NCBI GenBank assembly: GCA_030407085.1
Contig: CM059584.1
Location: 130,857,501 to 130,921,500, forward strand
Direction of reading: 5' to 3'
Origin: Trichopria drosophilae
Lineage: Eukaryota > Arthropoda > Insecta > Hymenoptera > Diapriidae
Length of the DNA stretch: 64,000 bases
In this document: piece by piece, positions 13,601-25,620 of the stretch
Numbering within the stretch: the stretch's first letter is position 1
Layout: each line of letters begins with the position of its first letter
Program-made: the position numbers and the translations under genes
The notes under the pieces: model-generated
The model's database searches: none
What the model saw: the letters and a program-made list of their open reading frames with translations, nothing else
What the model was told of the DNA's origin: nothing

Positions 13601-14690
13601 TATTACTAATATTTTTAATTTATGCATTATAAGTTACCAATTCCACAATGACAGTTGGAGTAAAATAGTTTTGATTTATGAGGTCGTTGGCTTTCGGATT
13701 AGGAGGTTAGTGATGGAGTGGGGGACGTTCTTTAGTCATAGGATTATGAGGTTCAAATGGTTAGGTTATAGGGTTATTGTAGATTATCAGCTTCGGTTAT
13801 GGCGTTAGTTGGACTTAAAAAGGCTTATTCTTGGATTATTAGATTGTTAAAGGTTATTACGAAAACATAACCTGATGTGGTTAAACAAGTTTCAGAATTG
13901 ATTCTACCTTACAGCTATATTCCCCGCGCTCTAATACACGGAAAATAATTCCGAGATCTGCCTGTCAGCTTACTAAAATCTGCGTACGTAAGACATAAAA
14001 AACATGAAAACTTCGTAATATGTAAAATAAAACTCAAGTCTCAGTTCCAAACATAAAAATAACAATTACATTTGCAGAGAAAAAATACTATCATTGGCAT
14101 TTATAATAGAGCTCGAAGTTCGAATATAATTATTGACAATATAGAAAATTAAGTAAATTATCTTATATTATTATAAGAAATCCAGCTAATCAGTCATGCT
14201 GTATACAACTCAAGTAGGAGAAATTCGTTATTTATATGCACTCAGAGCAAACAAGAGAGGACAACTAACTTGTTTTCTATGTTTTTGTTTGCACGAGTCA
14301 GAAACAACATATGCTGGTGACAAATCCTGACAGAACAGTTAAAAAAATCTTAAAAGAGAGTATTTTAACAGCATTCTCACGCTGTTTTAAAAGGAACTTT
14401 CTCTGGTTCGAAGAGTTACTTAATTTTGTAATAAATTTAGTACAGAATTTAATTAATACAAAGAAGATGGTACATGAGTTTGAAAGAGTTCATATTTATA
14501 AAATAACACGTATACATTTCTATTTTCTTGTATTTTCTTTGCATTTATTATCAAGCAATAGAATTTTAAGTTTCGAAAAGTCAAGTGTTCGAGAACCGAA
14601 ATTATTTTCATAGAGTGTATGAAAGACTTGTGGTCATCTAGGAATGTTCGAAACAATGGACACTATTTTGCGAATTTCAATACAACATAA
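10641..14690. other. Long AT-rich desert
   Basis: Mostly AT-rich, with no convincing gene. A 112-codon open frame on the minus strand (11651-11989) opens with TTG and has no recognisable domain. At 13.68-13.86 kb the plus strand carries scattered GGTTAG/GGTTAT motifs, which look like degenerate telomere-type sequence. Confidence 0.5.
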
Positions 14691-14693
14691 TAG

Positions 14694-14865
14694 TATATTA
14701 TGTAACAATGGCGCAATTACCGATTTTCGACGAGTGCGAAGTTTATCGCACGAGCAAAGCGAGGGTTAACAAACAATTTTGGGTTGCGTACAATTTTTGT
14801 TAATACGATAGGCGTGGGGTTTGAAAATTTGCGCCCGAAGACTTCACAGCAGACTCCCGGAGTAT
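14694..14865 (+). repeat. Dispersed repeat family, copy A
   Basis: This block matches the reverse complement of 34485-34693. Shared landmarks in order are TATGTAACA, GGCGCAATTACCGA, TTCGACGAGTGCGAA, TCGCACGAGCAAAGCGAGGG, GGGGT before a short AT stretch, TTTGCGCCC and ACTCCCG.AGT. Copy A is about 20-30 bases shorter in the middle than copy B. No coding capacity is evident. The family is probably non-autonomous, but neither terminal repeats nor target-site duplications are clear. Confidence 0.65.
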
Positions 14866-17845
14866 AAAAAATGTCTTCCTTATATGACCTTTAAAAGTGG
14901 CTAAATTTCTTTAACACTTTGCATTGATAGCTAGACGTTTATTATGCAATGATACTATACATTGAACATTAAATTACAAAATTTGAGTCTTGTCAACGTG
15001 CTTCAGTTTAGGTTTTGGACCTGCAATATCGTCTTGGTCCTTTTGTTGGAATCTTCATTTTAGTCTCGGTCTTACAAAATATTCTAAACCAAAACCAAGA
15101 CTTCAATACCAAAAGTTGTTTTGGCCGTAATTACTGAGGAAAAAACTGTTTTTAAAATGATTAATGTGATTAGACACGATGTTTGGCTATGTCGTCATTT
15201 TTTAAAGTAACGTATTACGGATTTTATATGAAAAATTCAATTAACTTTTGCAGGAATAGATCTTTTTGTTCACTAAAAACATAGCATTACATTATCTGCA
15301 AAATTGCAAGAAAAAAAGAGATTTTTTTTTAAAACTCGACTATGGACTTCGCAAGACGATATCCTAAAGCGGAGGAATGGTAATTCCCAGATGATATCAC
15401 GTGGTTAAATCTACAAAAAGCTTTAAAAATACTTCCATCGCGATGTACTTTTTTTTACCGTGAAATCCCTTTACGATCATTTGTCGGACAAACTGGCGCA
15501 GCTGGCGGAGACAACGAGTTGCCATAATTAACTGCTGATTTCATCGGTGATTGTAGCGTCAGTGGGCGCGGAGCGCAGCTTATTGAGATAAGCTCCGCTT
15601 AACTCTAAAATCCTAGAAGCTGATTGGGTATTTCAATCGCGCAATAAACCCTAAGCAGAGCTTACTCAAACTCAATTTTAAACTCGAAAGATGCCGGTGG
15701 TTGTCTAATCTTGTTATATCGAAGACGACTGTTTATTATGCGATGTGTCGCGGCGAGTCCTTAATGTAAATCGGACGTGGGTAATGTCGTTCCTGCGCAC
15801 TTCCGTATCCGAGTCACGCGTACTTTTTCAAATATATACTCTGCCAAGAAAAATTAGGTACACTTTATACGGTACGCTAATGCATAGCATTAAGCCTTAA
15901 ACAATTAGTAAAGTAATCTCGTAACTTAAAAAAGAAACTTCGAAAGTAAAACCAATATTTAAGAAGACAGATTTCATGAATTTCAACCGTAACTATCATC
16001 TTACAGATGTGGTACTAATTTTGTAGATTAACAAATTATTTAATGTCGACAGATGCATCGGGCATTATTCGACAATAGTAAATAACATAAAAGTTCGGAA
16101 GCGAGTTGAAAAACATTTAAAAATTTACAGTGGACAGATAACTTTGGTGCATTTTCTACTACTGTGCTAGTTCACTTCAACTTTTCCGAATTCTCATCGT
16201 ATTATATTTATGGAACTGAAACTTTCGATCATTTAAAATGATGGAAATCAACTCTTGTTTTTATATAATATTTTTAATATTAATCGTCGTATTGAGCGGA
16301 TTCCCTGTAAGTATAAGTACTATTTTAAGCAGGGCGGTGGATGCTCAGATTTGATTATATGATTATGTCCAGCATCTTATTCTGAAGTGTCATGCATTTC
16401 GTGGTAGTATGAAACATGTTTCAAGTCATGGATTGGACCAGTGTTCATTTTTGCGGTAGTTTATTCTTCAAAATGCACGTAAATAGTTGATTTAAACAGT
16501 TTCTGTACATTAATTATAACCAAATTATCGCCAGTTGAGCTTACATTTTTACAGAGAAATGCCCAGACTAGTTAGTGAGTATATGTCCAGCTACCAGCCA
16601 GAAGGGCAGATAAGTGGGCAGCGTGTTCACGTTTTCTTTCGTGGATACTTTTAAGGACTTTCCTTAAATCCTAGAATGCGCTTGTTTTTGGCAAGTGATA
16701 AAGTCTATCGAAGTAAGTGTTTTTATAAAGTTTCGGAAGAATCTCTACTTTTTTATTTTATCCGGGGTATAAGTATGGGTCCGCCTCTTTCAAATGTCGG
16801 TGACTTTATTGAAATATTCTATTTTTCGTGTTAATATTGTGCAATTTTAAATTTATAAAACTTCAAATACCTACATCCGGAAAATCATGGATATAACGTA
16901 TTTTAGGTTATGTTATACTGAATTGCGTAACGTATTAACGATTAGTGTACGTATTTTCATTACATTCCATTTAATTATCAACTTTGTAAGCTCTGTTGGT
17001 TACAATAAATTTTGTATTTTTAGCTGACTGAAAGCAGCTACATTTAATTTTTTTTTTCGCAGAAAATGTTTGAAAGCTGACTGATTGTGCGCATAGAAGC
17101 ATTGAGTAGTCTAGAATTTCACGTATTATTTGTTTGTAAATCTAAAGCGTGATATACTGCATCATATATACGATTTTTTTATTTTCGAGATACAGGAACA
17201 CTTTTAAACTTAAATTTGTATAGTCTTAGCGAAAAAGATAAACGTAAACAAAATCTACACCATTTAGAAGAAGAAGACTTACGTGTTATGATCCTGTTTA
17301 TAATTATTTATGACAAATAGACCTGCTTTGCGTATCTTAAAATTGAAAAAAAGCATTTTTTACCCTTATAGGTTAGGATATCTCAAAATCCTAAGAAGCA
17401 GTCTACCGCTCTTCAAAACCCTTTCGGAAGTTGTAGTCAGGCATCTGCATAATAAGGTCGATCTTAATTTGTTGGCCTGTGTTTTTATATCATTTACTAA
17501 GTTTTTAAATCTAGAATTATTACTATTTAACAGACTGGTGGATAGAAAAATGCAGTAAAAGATAATTAAATAAGTCCCAAACATATAATAATTGAATTTA
17601 CTGTCTTTACTTTGTAAACTCTAAAGACAATTTGCTTAACTAACTAAATAGTTACAGTTGCAATTTATTAAGTACTTGATGCAACCAATTAAAAAAAATT
17701 GATAAGATATGTGAACCTAGGGTTAAGTAAATAAACCGCTACTAATTTCATATTTCATTTCGACTAAATTGTTTCATCCTTAAGTTATATCGTAAATTGT
17801 TATGTCTTACCCAAACGTAAGCTAATCAGTTAAACAGATAAAGAA
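14866..17845. other. AT-rich spacer with a small GC patch
   Basis: No gene recognised. A GC-richer patch at 15.48-15.82 kb contains a short hairpin, AGCTTAT at 15577-15583 and ATAAGCT at 15588-15594 with a 4-base loop. The remainder is AT-rich; a minus-strand 72-codon frame and a plus-strand 82-codon frame overlap at 17.3-17.6 kb and are probably chance. Confidence 0.45.
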
Positions 17846-17849
17846 TGAT

Positions 17850-18515
17850 ATGAAACAAAAATTTAAGGACAGAATGACAGCCACAATGAAAGGACGAGGA
17901 ACACCCGAAATATTGGCTATAATAAAGGATAGATTTAACATTGAAATCAATTACGCTACAATTATCACAAAATTGTTAACAGAACTCGGAAATTTCAAAG
18001 CTAAACTGGCCAAATTGTTACTGAAGGTCCACGAGTGGAGGAGAATATACTCCTGAACACGTACAGAATTATACCCAAAATATAAGAACATGAGACATAA
18101 AATGAAAACCGAGTTGGGAATGCAGGGAAGTGAGAGATTAAGACTAAAACACCACGTTCAAGAAACAAAATATCCAATATTTGGGAAGTATGCTGAACTC
18201 AAGCTGAAGCAAAAAGAAATACTTTAAGAACAAGACAAACAAGCTTTATAATAGAAACAGAAACGCTAAAAGCAATAGACAACTAACCAATAGTTGAGAC
18301 AATGTCTTAACTAGGCAAACAACAATTCCACTTGCCATCAATAGCACAGACCAGATTCGTACTCAACATAAAGCTGTAGGTCCATCCAAGATTAAAGAAA
18401 AAAAAAAAAGCGAATAGAACATGAATCTGACACAACAGCAAAGCACTTAGTCAGAAGAAAGTACTGGATTTAGGTAGTTAACTCTTCTAGTAAAATGAGA
18501 GTAATCAAGCACTAG
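17850..18515 (+). repeat. Decayed interspersed repeat, copy 2 (possible transposon gene remnant)
   Basis: A purine-rich plus strand with a 68-codon ATG frame at 17850-18056 (lysine-rich, unrecognised) is followed by more than 100 codons broken by stops and frameshifts. The 3' part, about 18250-18515, is homologous to copy 1 at 125-480: it shares CTGTAGGTCC followed by an A-run, AAGAAAGTACTGGATTTAGG and GAGTAATCAA. The A-rich, coding-like composition fits an old retroelement or DNA-transposon gene. I cannot name the family. Confidence 0.45.
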
Positions 18516-18895
18516 CAATATGTTTTTAATGATTTCTGATTGAAAGAAAATTACAAAAGAGTAAACGTACATATCGCTCGTGTGCAATTATCGCTTGGTG
18601 CGAAGAAAGGATATATGATAGTACTGGCGTTTTTTTTTGCATCTCTCGGATCCAACGTAGCAAAATAATGCGCGTTGGGAACGCGAGTTGGCGTCACTGT
18701 CGCGCAGGATATTGTCATAAGCGGAGTTCAACGTCAAAGTAGTGGTAGTTGAATGTTCTAATAAAAAGATAGTATATCTTATTAGAACTTATTAGAAATA
18801 TATTTGCTATATTTGTTAGTTGAGGTAACGAATTGGTAATAAGCCATGATCCGTTGTCTGTACATGTTAGTCAGTTGAATTAACTAATATCATTG
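18516..18895. other. Spacer
   Basis: Nothing recognisable apart from a small GC-richer patch at about 18.65-18.74 kb. Confidence 0.4.
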
Positions 18896-19205
18896 TACAG
18901 TAGAACCCCGCTGGATTGGCACCGTGCTGGATTGTCACCCCGCTGGATTGTCGGAATTCAGCCCCGCTGGTTTGGCATTTTTCGGAATCCCTTTACCGCC
19001 ACCACGCCGCTCGTCGCCTCAGGGGCGTGTCTAGTTAGACATACGCATACAATAGGAAGCAGAGAGATTGCCTGTGATTGGTCATGAACGTCACGTGATT
19101 ACGGCGTAGAGGTGTAAGCGATGCTTCCCCTATTACCGACAGTTCAGCGGGTTTTGCGGGGAAGACTCGGAACCGACCGTGACAATCCAGTGGGATTCTA
19201 CTGTA
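18896..19205. mobile_element. pogo/Tigger-like MITE with TA target duplication
   Basis: The element starts CAGTAGAACCCC at 18898 and ends with the near-complement GGGATTCTACTG at 19203; both ends are flanked by TA (18896-18897 and 19204-19205). The terminal inverted repeat is about 23 bases with a few mismatches. TA duplication with CAGT-starting ends fits the Tc1/mariner superfamily, pogo/Tigger branch. At 306 bases it is non-autonomous. The left end iterates the motif CCGCTGGATTG: three close copies at about 18908, 18926 and 18941, then a variant CCGCTGGTTTG near 18963. These could be multiplied transposase-binding sites (inference). Confidence 0.75.
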
Positions 19206-20640
19206 CATACTTAGGTAGTAAGTACAACTGATTTTTTTCGGAATTCACCCATCCAGCAAAATATGAAGTTCGCAAATCGCCAATTCAATGAATTGAACTT
19301 AAGTGTGGGAATGGAAGATAGTTTTTGTTAAAAATGGATAAAGCACTTTTTCTCTAAGCGGCCATTATCCCTCATGTTTTATTCATAATCGGTAACTTTA
19401 TACGAGTTCCAATTTGGCAATGATGTTGCTACTTATGTAAAATCGATTCGGCCTTAAGAGTTAACGTCAAACGCATTCGCTATAAAAAAGAAGTTATGAT
19501 AGGAATAGGCGAAGCGTGGTATAGGACCGAGCTTTATTGTGCAGTGGTGCGACCTGTGGTGATGGCAGCCTCGTCGATAAAGCTCGAAGCTCCGACTTGA
19601 GAAGGTTCGCTTCGTCGAGCGACGTTGAGTACAGTTTCTGCCTCATCCGCGTCGATAAATCCGTGAGTGCCGTGTCGCGCCGTTGTGCTCGTAAGGGGAC
19701 ATTCGCCTCTCGCAGACGACGGCGATTTTGAATGATTCAGGTCCATTTACGTTCGTTTGTTTCTATATACCTGCTGCAGATTTCCCTTGAAGCTTCCCAT
19801 CACCTCGCCAATTCTCCTTGAAGCCATCGACGGTGATAATAATGGGACGTGGACGTTCCGGAATTAATCGATTCCTCACAACTCAAAATAGCTAAATAAT
19901 ATAACTACCTTCATTTTGAGTAAAGCATTTTTATCCTCCGACCTGGCTCTTTGACCCTGTGTACTGGAGCTTTCAAGCCCAGAACTTTGGCGAAGCTTAA
20001 ATCTCCGTTAGCTTTTCTCATTAAAGCATGTTACTGAAGCCAGTATTCCCTGCGAAGCTTGCGGTTTCTGACTGCTCCGAAAGCCGAGCTTCCACGTGTG
20101 ATCTCACACTGACTTGAGTATACGTTACTCGAAATTAGCTTCTTATTAATAGACGTTACAGGCCTTACATTCTCATCAACGAATCTCTATGAACCGTCTG
20201 ATCTCGTCTACAAATTCACGATTCGCTGTTACAGCCATCGTTAAAATCTAGGGCATCCGAAACCTGCTTCAAAAGTCTTTCAACCCAGCAAATTTCATTT
20301 CATTATCTTTTCATATTAATTTCGTGTTAAAACTCCAATATCGAGTGTTCTAAACGTGCTAGTTACATGTCCCGTTGATTAAAACGATTTTCCATTCCTT
20401 GTGAATAGCCCTTAAAAAATGCAATATGATTAGAAGGAAGTAATATTATACGTCAGACTACCCAAATAACGAATTTCAGCCTCCTACGTTTGATAGCTCA
20501 ACTAACAAACTTTACAGATGATGAACCAAGGAGAGGACAAGGTTTATGTTTTCCATACAAAGTAGCATAATGACCTTTGATAGATCCGTGAAAATCCGTG
20601 ATGATAAATAACATAATTAAAAATGTAATGTTCGCTTCAT
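19206..20640. other. Spacer with moderate GC patch
   Basis: No gene recognised. The 19.51-19.74 kb part is GC-richer and has mirrored open frames of 64-70 codons on opposite strands, which argues for composition rather than coding. The rest is featureless. Confidence 0.4.
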
Positions 20641-20648
20641 CGGAGGTA

Positions 20649-20815
20649 AGGGACCATCCATAAACTACGTAGACCTTTTTTTGGCATTTTTAATCCCCCC
20701 CCCCCGCCCCTCCGTAGACAGTTTTATGATTTTTATACATACATTTTATATAGACCGTAGTTCTTGGCCGACCCCCCCCCCCCCTAAATAGTAACGTAGT
20801 TTATGGATGGCCCCT
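20649..20815. mobile_element. Short MITE with ACCATCCATAAACTACGT ends
   Basis: The left end reads AGGGACCATCCATAAACTAC and the right end is its reverse complement with one change (GTAGTTTATGGATGGCCCCT). The element is about 167 bases. Two C-runs lie on the same strand inside it, C11 near 20695-20705 and C13 near 20772-20784. Ends of this kind occur in small DNA-transposon derivatives in many insects (recalled, not searched). The target-site duplication is not clear, so I do not assign a superfamily. Confidence 0.65.
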
Positions 20816-22015
20816 AATGGGAGTTTCAAAACTGAGAGGCGTCAACGTTGCCATCCCTTTCTCCCGGGAAAGTAGTCACCATTCATCTCACGTTGATCCA
20901 TGAACGTCCACTCAGCATCACTCTTCGACTGTTTTACTAATCGTAGATCAGAATGACGAACCAATCCACCAGATCACTTCATTGTCTGACTTAATAGACC
21001 GTTACTGTACTATTTGGAAGTTTCACTTTCTAGATCTGATAGATCCTTTTATACGATGGTAGAGGATTCTCTTTTGTGTGTCTGCAGTTTTTTTCTGACT
21101 GAAGGATCAAACGCATTTCTTTTTATTTCCTTTTCTTCAATATGTGATACAATTACTGTTTTCAAATGGGTTTAATTGTGTTTTCTTGTCATCTGGTGGA
21201 TTTTTAATAACTAGTTAATCATCATTAGGTCATAGGATTACAAAAGCGAGTTAGACATTTAGACTGGCCTCCTATAGAAATCAAACTATTTAGAAGATTT
21301 GCTTTAATCATTATTGATTAATATATTCTTTAAGTTTAACACGGTCTGGGAAATTCCCGTACTGAAGTCGATATATGTATTGTTAAACCATTTCAATTAC
21401 ATTCTCTACGTATGAAATAAAAACCGGTTTCTTTAATGAGAACTAAGCAATACCATGCCAAGTCCTCTACCGACGCTGAAGCAAAGTATTGGACGGGTTT
21501 TGGCTGAAATCCAGCAAATCTACTTGACTTGTATTCGGGATCATTAAGGGATATCAGTCCAAATCCCGACGGGATCCCAACTATAAAAAATAATTACTGT
21601 AGGTGATGGTAATGATCTTTTAAATCATAATGAAGGTTCTGTAACAATCATGATTTAACCCAGTATTATAGCAATTCGTGAGACGAGACATGGTAAGACA
21701 TCTTGTGTACTATACTAAAACTGATATCAAAAAACACATACACCTTTTTTTCAAATCCTTCACTCACACTTAGATACGGTTTTCCTTGTTAATCTTCTGT
21801 TAGCAGAAATTTCCATTCTCATTTCAGGGTTTTGACTATGGAGAGAATTCCATTGGACAGACTAGCGATTCCTTCAGTCACGTATATTGGTATGTTTTCT
21901 GCATAAAGCCTAAAGGGGCCCTATCAAAACTAATACCAAGAAAGTTCTCAAAAATTACCAATCAAGTTTTTGACCATATTTTACCAAACCCACGAAAAAC
22001 TGGCTACATTTTAGC
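20816..22015. other. AT-rich spacer
   Basis: No gene or clear repeat found in this stretch. Confidence 0.45.
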
Positions 22016-22019
22016 AAAT

Positions 22020-22300
22020 GCTTGAATGGTTGTAGTTCTCCAAAATGGCGGCAGCTTTCAACACCAGCACACCATCGAAAAGTGAAGCCTTCATCAAGCA
22101 ACTTTCAGGGGGAATTATTGTTATCAAGGAACCTTCCGGGCTCTCAACGGACCTTCGTCCTCTTTAACGGGTCTCACAAAGACTTTCATCCTCGTCAACG
22201 TACTCGGCGGAAGCTTTCGCCTACCAGACTTGGCCTCGTAGCCAAGCGCGTCTAATTCGATGGCGTAACGGTGGCGAACGGCACAACGTGCTCCAGCCCG
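22020..22300. repeat. Degenerate 31-32 bp tandem repeat in a GC-richer block
   Basis: Units of the type ACCTTCGTCCTCTTTAACGG (22151) and ACTTTCATCCTCGTCAACG (22182), then CTTTCGCCTACC (22214), follow one another at about 31-32 bases. A weaker earlier unit, ACCTTCCGGGCTCTCAACGG, lies at 22131. Open frames exist on both strands across the repeat but neither resembles a known protein. Confidence 0.35.
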
Positions 22301-22925
22301 AATTCTCGGCTTCCATGCATATTTATCATTATGTTCCAGCGCCCTTATCTTCTCATCTTGTAATACCTCGACGCCTTGTGTATATAGTTCGCTTCTTGAC
22401 TTGTATACGGGAGCGCAAACATACATATATGCATATTCGCCGAGAGTACACACGCGCAGCACAATGGGGCGCACACGTAAAATGAGCCGCTAAATCGGTC
22501 TGCGTAATTTTCCCGATATATGTAACCATAATGGCATCTTCCTCCACGATGCATGTGGGTTTTAATCGAATTTGCATCATTCGTGTTTCTCTACGTTCTG
22601 CCGGTGTTTATATTGTTCTTTACAGTTTCTTCAGGAAATCTGTGTTTGGTAAACAATAATCACGTGTTATTTGTTTTAATTTAATTGCTTTTAGAAAAGC
22701 ACACGCCATCTATGTCCAGTATTTTGGAGACCAGGAAAAGTACAAAAACGCTGGGCAGAACACAACCGGTCCAAGTGCTATTTCTCTACAATGATTTCAT
22801 GACTTCATGTTCGAATTTTGTTTCTCGCTGGGAAAACGCATAAAAGATAACTCACGAAAATGAAAGTGAGTGCCCGGATGAAAACAATGGTTTCTTTTTC
22901 GGCAGCACACGAAATTTCACACTAA
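22301..22925. other. Spacer with overlapping chance open frames
   Basis: Several short frames on both strands at 22.29-22.58 kb reflect a lack of stop codons in GC-richer DNA. No domain is recognised and no repeat structure is visible. Confidence 0.4.
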
Positions 22926-22929
22926 TCAC

Positions 22930-23720
22930 TCCCTTACGGAAGGCGCCAACACAATTTTGCATTTACAATTGAAAGCTTTGACGTCAAAAAGCCTGCCAAG
23001 TGACTCGCTGATTTAATTCCGCCTTTTCTCACTGGCTGAAAACGTATTTTTCCAATCAGCTTCGGGCGTCGTGGAAAATGGAACAACCCGATCGACGATT
23101 GCCGAACAGAGAGTAAGCGAGAGAGCAGTCCTCGTATAATAGGCGAGTCTCGCGAGAGAAAGAGCCCGTACACGAGTAAACACATCGAGGTCGAGGATCC
23201 GAGGAGTGAAAAGACTCCTATGCATTCGCGAAAGCGACGTTCTGCCGGAACGAGAAAATGTCTACTCCTTAACAAAAACAAAAAGAAAAAAGAAAAAGGG
23301 GGTTCGACAAAAGGACACACGCGACCTACTTTCGACTTCTGTTTGGACAATTCGCCGGTCACGACAGAAACGGTTGGAAAATTTACCGCGAAGCGACTGG
23401 TAATTAAGGTCCCTGTAGTGTGTTGTGGGGTGTACGTATGCATAATATACATGCTACAAGCACTACTATGCGGCGTCACAATTAATTTCCTTGGTCTCCT
23501 ACATCTTTCTCTCTTTTGCTCCTCTCGGAAATACCAGGGCAAATAAAATTCACGACGAGTTCCTTTCGTAATATTCCTTACATGAACGTATACGTAAAGT
23601 GGACTGTTAAAAATATCCGTGTAAGTGCATCCATTAGCGGACTTGCATGTGGAAATTCAAAGTATGTCGAGATCCACACGGCGAACGTATGCGCGGAATA
23701 GTGCCCGGAAGACTATCTAT
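22930..23720. other. GC-richer island 5 carrying a 241-codon open frame (minus strand)
   Basis: On the minus strand there is no stop from about 23656 down to the stop at 22934, the longest open frame in the window. It has no ATG in its first 70 codons; the first Met codons fall near 23450, which would give a product of roughly 170 residues. The peptide is Arg/Ser/Leu-rich with a Phe-run encoded by the complement of an A-rich tract near 23.28 kb. I recognise no domain, and a 108-codon frame overlaps on the opposite strand. It may be a chance frame in stop-poor DNA, an exon, or a small unknown gene. I favour chance or regulatory sequence. Confidence 0.2.
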
Positions 23721-25570
23721 AGATGAGATCGGGGGCCATTTGGCCCAGGGGTAATTTAGCGCTACGACTATGACTTTACGATTTTACAGATGACGGGATT
23801 GAAATTCAAATGCGATTCTCTTTCCCTCTACAGTGTAATATCTCATCGATGGCTCCGGTAACAATAAATCACGTTAATTAGTTCCTCAGATTTTCCAATT
23901 TTTCCTCTGCGAATAATTCGATACGGAATAATTCATAAAAATGAATCCTTTCCGAATGACGAGTGGATTAGGAATATTATAATTCATTCTTCTGATATGA
24001 TTTTGTATAAAGTAACAGTACGCTAATTAGTTTCTACTTTTAGATTCAAGTTTTTGATTAAAATATATAAAAAAAATATCATCCGAAAAAAAATTAATTT
24101 TATATAAAAATTTATGACATTTAATAATGATCTAAGCATAAAAACTTTCTGAATTAATTTAGGGTTTTTATAGTTCAGTAATTGTCAGGATAAAAAAAGG
24201 ACCACTTTAGAATGTCGTTCATGTCAATTTATGAAATAAAAAAAATCTCCCTACCAGGCATTGAACCATACTATTCATATAAACATTCTACTATAACAAT
24301 CTTTAATACAAATTTATGTTTTTTTTTTAATTTGTAATTTAAATCCAATATCTTAATCATTTTTAATTTAATATTTAATTAAATAAAAATACTTTACTAT
24401 TCTCTTGTTCACTAACTTTGAAGAAAATTAAAATCAACTTTACTTTATGCCAGTGTACTAAAAAAATTGTTAATTACAATCTCATGTAAAAATAACGGTG
24501 TAATACTCGGAGCACGAAATTTTCTTGTGACATCAGGGGAAGCAGCGCGAAAGGTTATAGCATGTGGAAATCCGGAATACGGATATCGAGTTTCAGACTG
24601 TTTGAAATTTTCAGATTCAGAATTTAAGATCCCACCGGACCTGTGCAGGCGTTTCGGTAGAGTATTCAAGATGAAGTAGAGCTCGGAAGGTATAAAATCT
24701 GCTCTTCCTGCATTTGCATATTTTAGTACAATTTCGCGTGATTTTGCGAATTTATTCTGGGTTGAAATTGAGGACAAAAATTGCGTGTGTCTTGTATGCA
24801 AGATATACTATTTTTGTTTAATACATTCCATTAAAATTGATATAATATCAATTAAATCCATTGCAATGCAATTCACAAGTAGATAAATTATATGACTAAA
24901 AATGGCTGAATATACGAGAAAACGGAAATCGCATGATATACAGCAGATTCAGTATGTATATCCGTCTAAACAAAATGCGTAAATCTACGAAATCTTTTAT
25001 ACCGACAAGATGACAGAATAAGTACCAGTCTATTTTCTAGCGACATTTCCGAGAGATTGCGATACGAGAACAGTCTCCGTGAAAACAATTTTCTTTTCGA
25101 TCAATGTGTATCTGTACGACAGTAACAATACATTTAACGACAAAAATGCAACTATTACTTTTATTCAATTTTCAACTTTATGTTAAAGTGACAGTTCAGG
25201 GAGGAAAAAGGTTTAAAGTCCTATTCTTGTTAGTTAAAATATTATATCGAGGAAAATAAACAAAACTACGAAATAAAAGAAAAACTCGGTTCAGAGTACT
25301 CAATTATTATTCAAATAAAAGTAATTCAATAGAAAATACGGAAAACTTATTTATAATTTGTTCTATCTGTAGTGAAAGCTATCACTCTTGCAAAAAACTG
25401 AATTTTATATAAAAACCAGATTTCACTCCTTTGTGAGTTAATTTCTCTCTGGGAAAGCTGAGAAAATAGAGTCATGTATTTACCTATATTTACAATGTTA
25501 ACAACATTCATTAGTAATAATTAAAGAAACGTTATTTCAATATTCGTGATTTAATGATACGTGCAAAAGT
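23721..25570. other. AT-rich desert
   Basis: Very AT-rich. A minus-strand frame of 118 codons (24445-24801) overlaps a 70-codon plus-strand frame; both are probably chance. No repeat found. Confidence 0.5.
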
Positions 25571-25574
25571 AATA

Positions 25575-25620
25575 TTACTTCGACCCAGACCTTAGGTCTG
25601 GACGAAGTATTGAATTCTTA
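25575..25620. repeat. Dispersed palindromic repeat, copy 1
   Basis: ACTTCGACCCAGACC is followed after two bases (TT) by AGGTCTGGACGAAGT, so the two halves form a hairpin. The reverse complement of this segment, including the outer ATTCAATACTTCG, recurs near 61220-61257. The repeated core is about 40 bases and flanking sequence does not match. Confidence 0.55.

Noticed and set aside
13680..13860. Degenerate GGTTAG/GGTTAT words as an interstitial telomere tract
   Set aside because: Words are irregularly spaced with no tandem register; noted only as weak resemblance.
15005..15125. Possible inverted repeat with GTCTTGGT/ACCAAGAC words
   Set aside because: Matching words are short, and longer pairing fails; probably a coincidence.
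24255..24310. Minus-strand GGTTCAATGCC resembling a tRNA B box
   Set aside because: No convincing A box, no pairing arms, and the segment is too AT-rich; weaker than the tRNA-like segment at 59.0 kb.
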